From NCBI GenBank assembly GCA_902791215.1, contig CADAUZ010000012.1:1-64000 (forward strand): a stretch of 64,000 bases of DNA, read 5' to 3'. Shown piece after piece: positions 62,612 through 64,000 of the stretch (the first letter of the stretch is position 1; each line of letters opens with the position of its first letter). The position numbers and the translations under genes were made by a program. This stretch comes from Oscillospiraceae bacterium (GTDB lineage: Bacteria > Bacillota > Clostridia > Oscillospirales > Oscillospiraceae). The notes under the pieces are model-generated. The model saw nothing but the letters and a program-made list of their open reading frames with translations, was not told the DNA's origin and ran no database searches.

Positions 62612-64000
62612 TTACGCGCCCCAGCCCTGCATGCGGTCGAGGATGCCGTCGATGGGGATATAGGGATCGGCGCTCATCTTCTGCTCGTCACCCAAAAGCA
62701 TGAGGTTCGTGCCATCGCGGCTTTCCTCCCAGGCGGGCAGGCCCTCGCCGTTGGGATCGCCGGAGCGGATGAAGTTTGCAAAATAGTCGCTGAAAAGATC
62801 GGCAAGCGCGCGGTCACTCTCGTTATAGAGCTTGGAGTCCGCCGGGATGTTGTTGTAGCAGTAGACCTCCTCGCCGCTGTGCCAGGCGGAGAGACGGCCG
62901 TTGGTCTTGGCAAAGAGGTACTCCCACACGGGCTCCTTTGCCGCGATGGCCTGGCGGCTCAGGCAGTAATGGCCGTGGGTGAAGTAGACAGAGGAATAGA
63001 GGTCGACCCACATGGTCTTCGCCTCGGTGTCGGTGGTCGGCTTGTACAGCGCCAGCACCTCGTCGGCCCGGTCCTTGAAGTAGGCGCGCACCTTGGTCTC
63101 ATAGTTTTTGAGATTGGCCTGGTCAAAGAGAATGAAGGGCGTGCCCTCCTCGGCGTTGAAGCCGTGGAGCAGCGCTTCCTCGTTGTGCTCGCCTGCCTTG
63201 TACGACTCATAGGGCGTCTTTGTCAGGATGTAGCCGTCGACCGTGATGTGGTGGTTTGTGTCCGCCGCCGCGACAAGCTGCTCGGCGGGCAGGGCGCGCA
63301 TTTCCTCGATAGTCGAGACCTTGAAGCGCTCCATGGTCTCGCGCCCGGTTTTCAGAGCCTCGTCCATCAGGCGGAAGGAGTGCTGCGGTACGGGGGCCGT
63401 GGTGGTGGAGCTCTCGGCGATGGCGCGCCTGAAAAGCCCCTTCGCCTTCGGGGAGGTGCACAGCGCCGTCACGCAGGCGGCGCCCGCGGACTCACCCGAG
63501 AGCGTCACGTTGTCGGGGTCCCCGCCGAAGGCCGCAATGTTGTCCCGCACCCACTCAAGGGCCTTGATCTGGTCCATGAGGCCGTAGTTGCCGGTGGAGT
63601 GGTTGGGGTCTTCGGCAGCCAGCTCCTCCGTTGCCAGAAAGCCGAACACGCCCAGGCGATAGCCGAGGTTTACAACGATGATCCCCTTGCGTGCAAGGCC
63701 CTCGCCCGAGTAGTCGGCGTACCAGGGCTGCCCGGTCTGGAGCGAGCCGCCGTGGATGTACACCAGCACCGGCAGCTTTTCGCCCGCCCCGGCGGGCTTC
63801 CAGATGTTCAGGTACAGCGCGTCCTCGCTCACCGCGTCGCGGAAGTTGTCGTGCACGCTCACCTCAAAGTCGTGGAAGCCCACGATCTGGGACAGGGAAT
63901 TGTAAATCTCGGAGGACCGAGGCTGCATGGACATGGCGGCAAAATGCGTGCAGGTGCGCACGCCGCCCCAGGGCTCCGGGTCCTGCGGGGCCTTCCAGCG
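62612..64000 (-). CDS. Carboxylesterase type B, 5' end beyond the window
   Basis: A serine hydrolase of the type-B carboxylesterase family. The reading frame stays open to the window edge; the edge residues RWKAPQDPEPWGGVR are the conserved RxxxPxxPxxW start of this family, so the true N-terminus is outside. The oxyanion hole is IHGGSLQTGQP, the nucleophile GESAG (LSGESAGAACV) and the later acidic and histidine triad residues fit DTEAK and SAWHSGEE regions. No membrane anchor is seen. It probably hydrolyses ester compounds; no substrate can be read. Confidence 0.93.
   Translation of the reverse strand, partial: RWKAPQDPEPWGGVRTCTHFAAMSMQPRSSEIYNSLSQIVGFHDFEVSVHDNFRDAVSEDALYLNIWKPAGAGEKLPVLVYIHGGSLQTGQPWYADYSGEGLARKGIIVVNLGYRLGVFGFLATEELAAEDPNHSTGNYGLMDQIKALEWVRDNIAAFGGDPDNVTLSGESAGAACVTALCTSPKAKGLFRRAIAESSTTTAPVPQHSFRLMDEALKTGRETMERFKVSTIEEMRALPAEQLVAAADTNHHITVDGYILTKTPYESYKAGEHNEEALLHGFNAEEGTPFILFDQANLKNYETKVRAYFKDRADEVLALYKPTTDTEAKTMWVDLYSSVYFTHGHYCLSRQAIAAKEPVWEYLFAKTNGRLSAWHSGEEVYCYNNIPADSKLYNESDRALADLFSDYFANFIRSGDPNGEGLPAWEESRDGTNLMLLGDEQKMSADPYIPIDGILDRMQGWGA

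Overview
This window is a GC-rich chromosomal segment of a Gram-positive bacterium, centred on the replication origin. Gene content points to the Clostridia: gpr germination protease, an ECF-type ThiT under a TPP riboswitch, the dnaA-dnaN-yaaA-recF-remB-gyrB-gyrA order, InlB-type repeat surface proteins and a BMP-type nucleoside ABC system. High GC and the style of the repeats suggest the Oscillospiraceae; that placement is inference. No rRNA, tRNA, CRISPR or prophage was seen.

Layout. 0-6 kb: a secreted repeat protein, an AEC transporter with an Asp/Glu-racemase-like enzyme, a 420-bp palindromic MITE-like element, TPP riboswitch-thiT, and pgi. 6-9.7 kb: minus-strand rpmG-secE-nusG-rplK-rplA operon and a Sel1-repeat secreted protein. 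9.8-13 kb: pncB, a galactokinase-family gene, and a compact locus that looks like a type I toxin-antitoxin pair. 13-18 kb: a 1668-residue InlB-repeat surface protein. 18-23.5 kb: mscL, serS, parB, parA, two parS sites and gpr. 23.6-28 kb: rpsT, a lipid kinase, asnS and a LacI-type regulator. 28-38 kb: dnaA, oriC with DnaA boxes and a DnaA-trio, dnaN, yaaA, recF, remB, a REP-associated tyrosine transposase (RAYT), gyrB and gyrA. 38-48.6 kb: rnhA, an ABC exporter, a GNAT protein, a methylglyoxal-synthase-like protein, hisS, aspS, comM and a HAD phosphatase. 48.6-56.3 kb: a purine-riboswitch-controlled BMP/ABC nucleoside importer, xpt and a DUF1846 protein. 56.7-64 kb: secA, pgeF, an oligopeptide-type binding lipoprotein, cdd and a carboxylesterase cut by the window edge. 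Genes to the right of oriC lie mostly on the plus strand and many to the left on the minus strand, so most run with the replication fork.

The most striking property is the density of small imperfect palindromes in the gaps between genes. At least four families are visible: GTAG-footed REP pairs, a roughly 140-bp element with a GTCATGGCC/GGCCATGAC core, an AT-rich GTGAAAAGTGGAAAGTGAA-armed element, and a long element containing a CCCCGGCAAAAACGTAC hairpin. Two MITE-like elements are also present. The REP pairs match the GTAG-plus-palindrome design expected of RAYT substrates, and the RAYT gene itself carries two of them in frame.

The best candidate for an undescribed system is at 12.6-13.0 kb. 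A 27-codon ORF with a strong ribosome binding site is driven by a near-consensus promoter. It is opposed by a perfect-consensus convergent promoter (TTGACA-N17-TATAAT) that would transcribe its full-length antisense. The locus is bracketed by two near-identical terminators whose U-runs both face the minus strand, and its mRNA can form a long-range 5'-3' stem. This is the architecture of a type I toxin-antitoxin locus, but the peptide matches no family I know.
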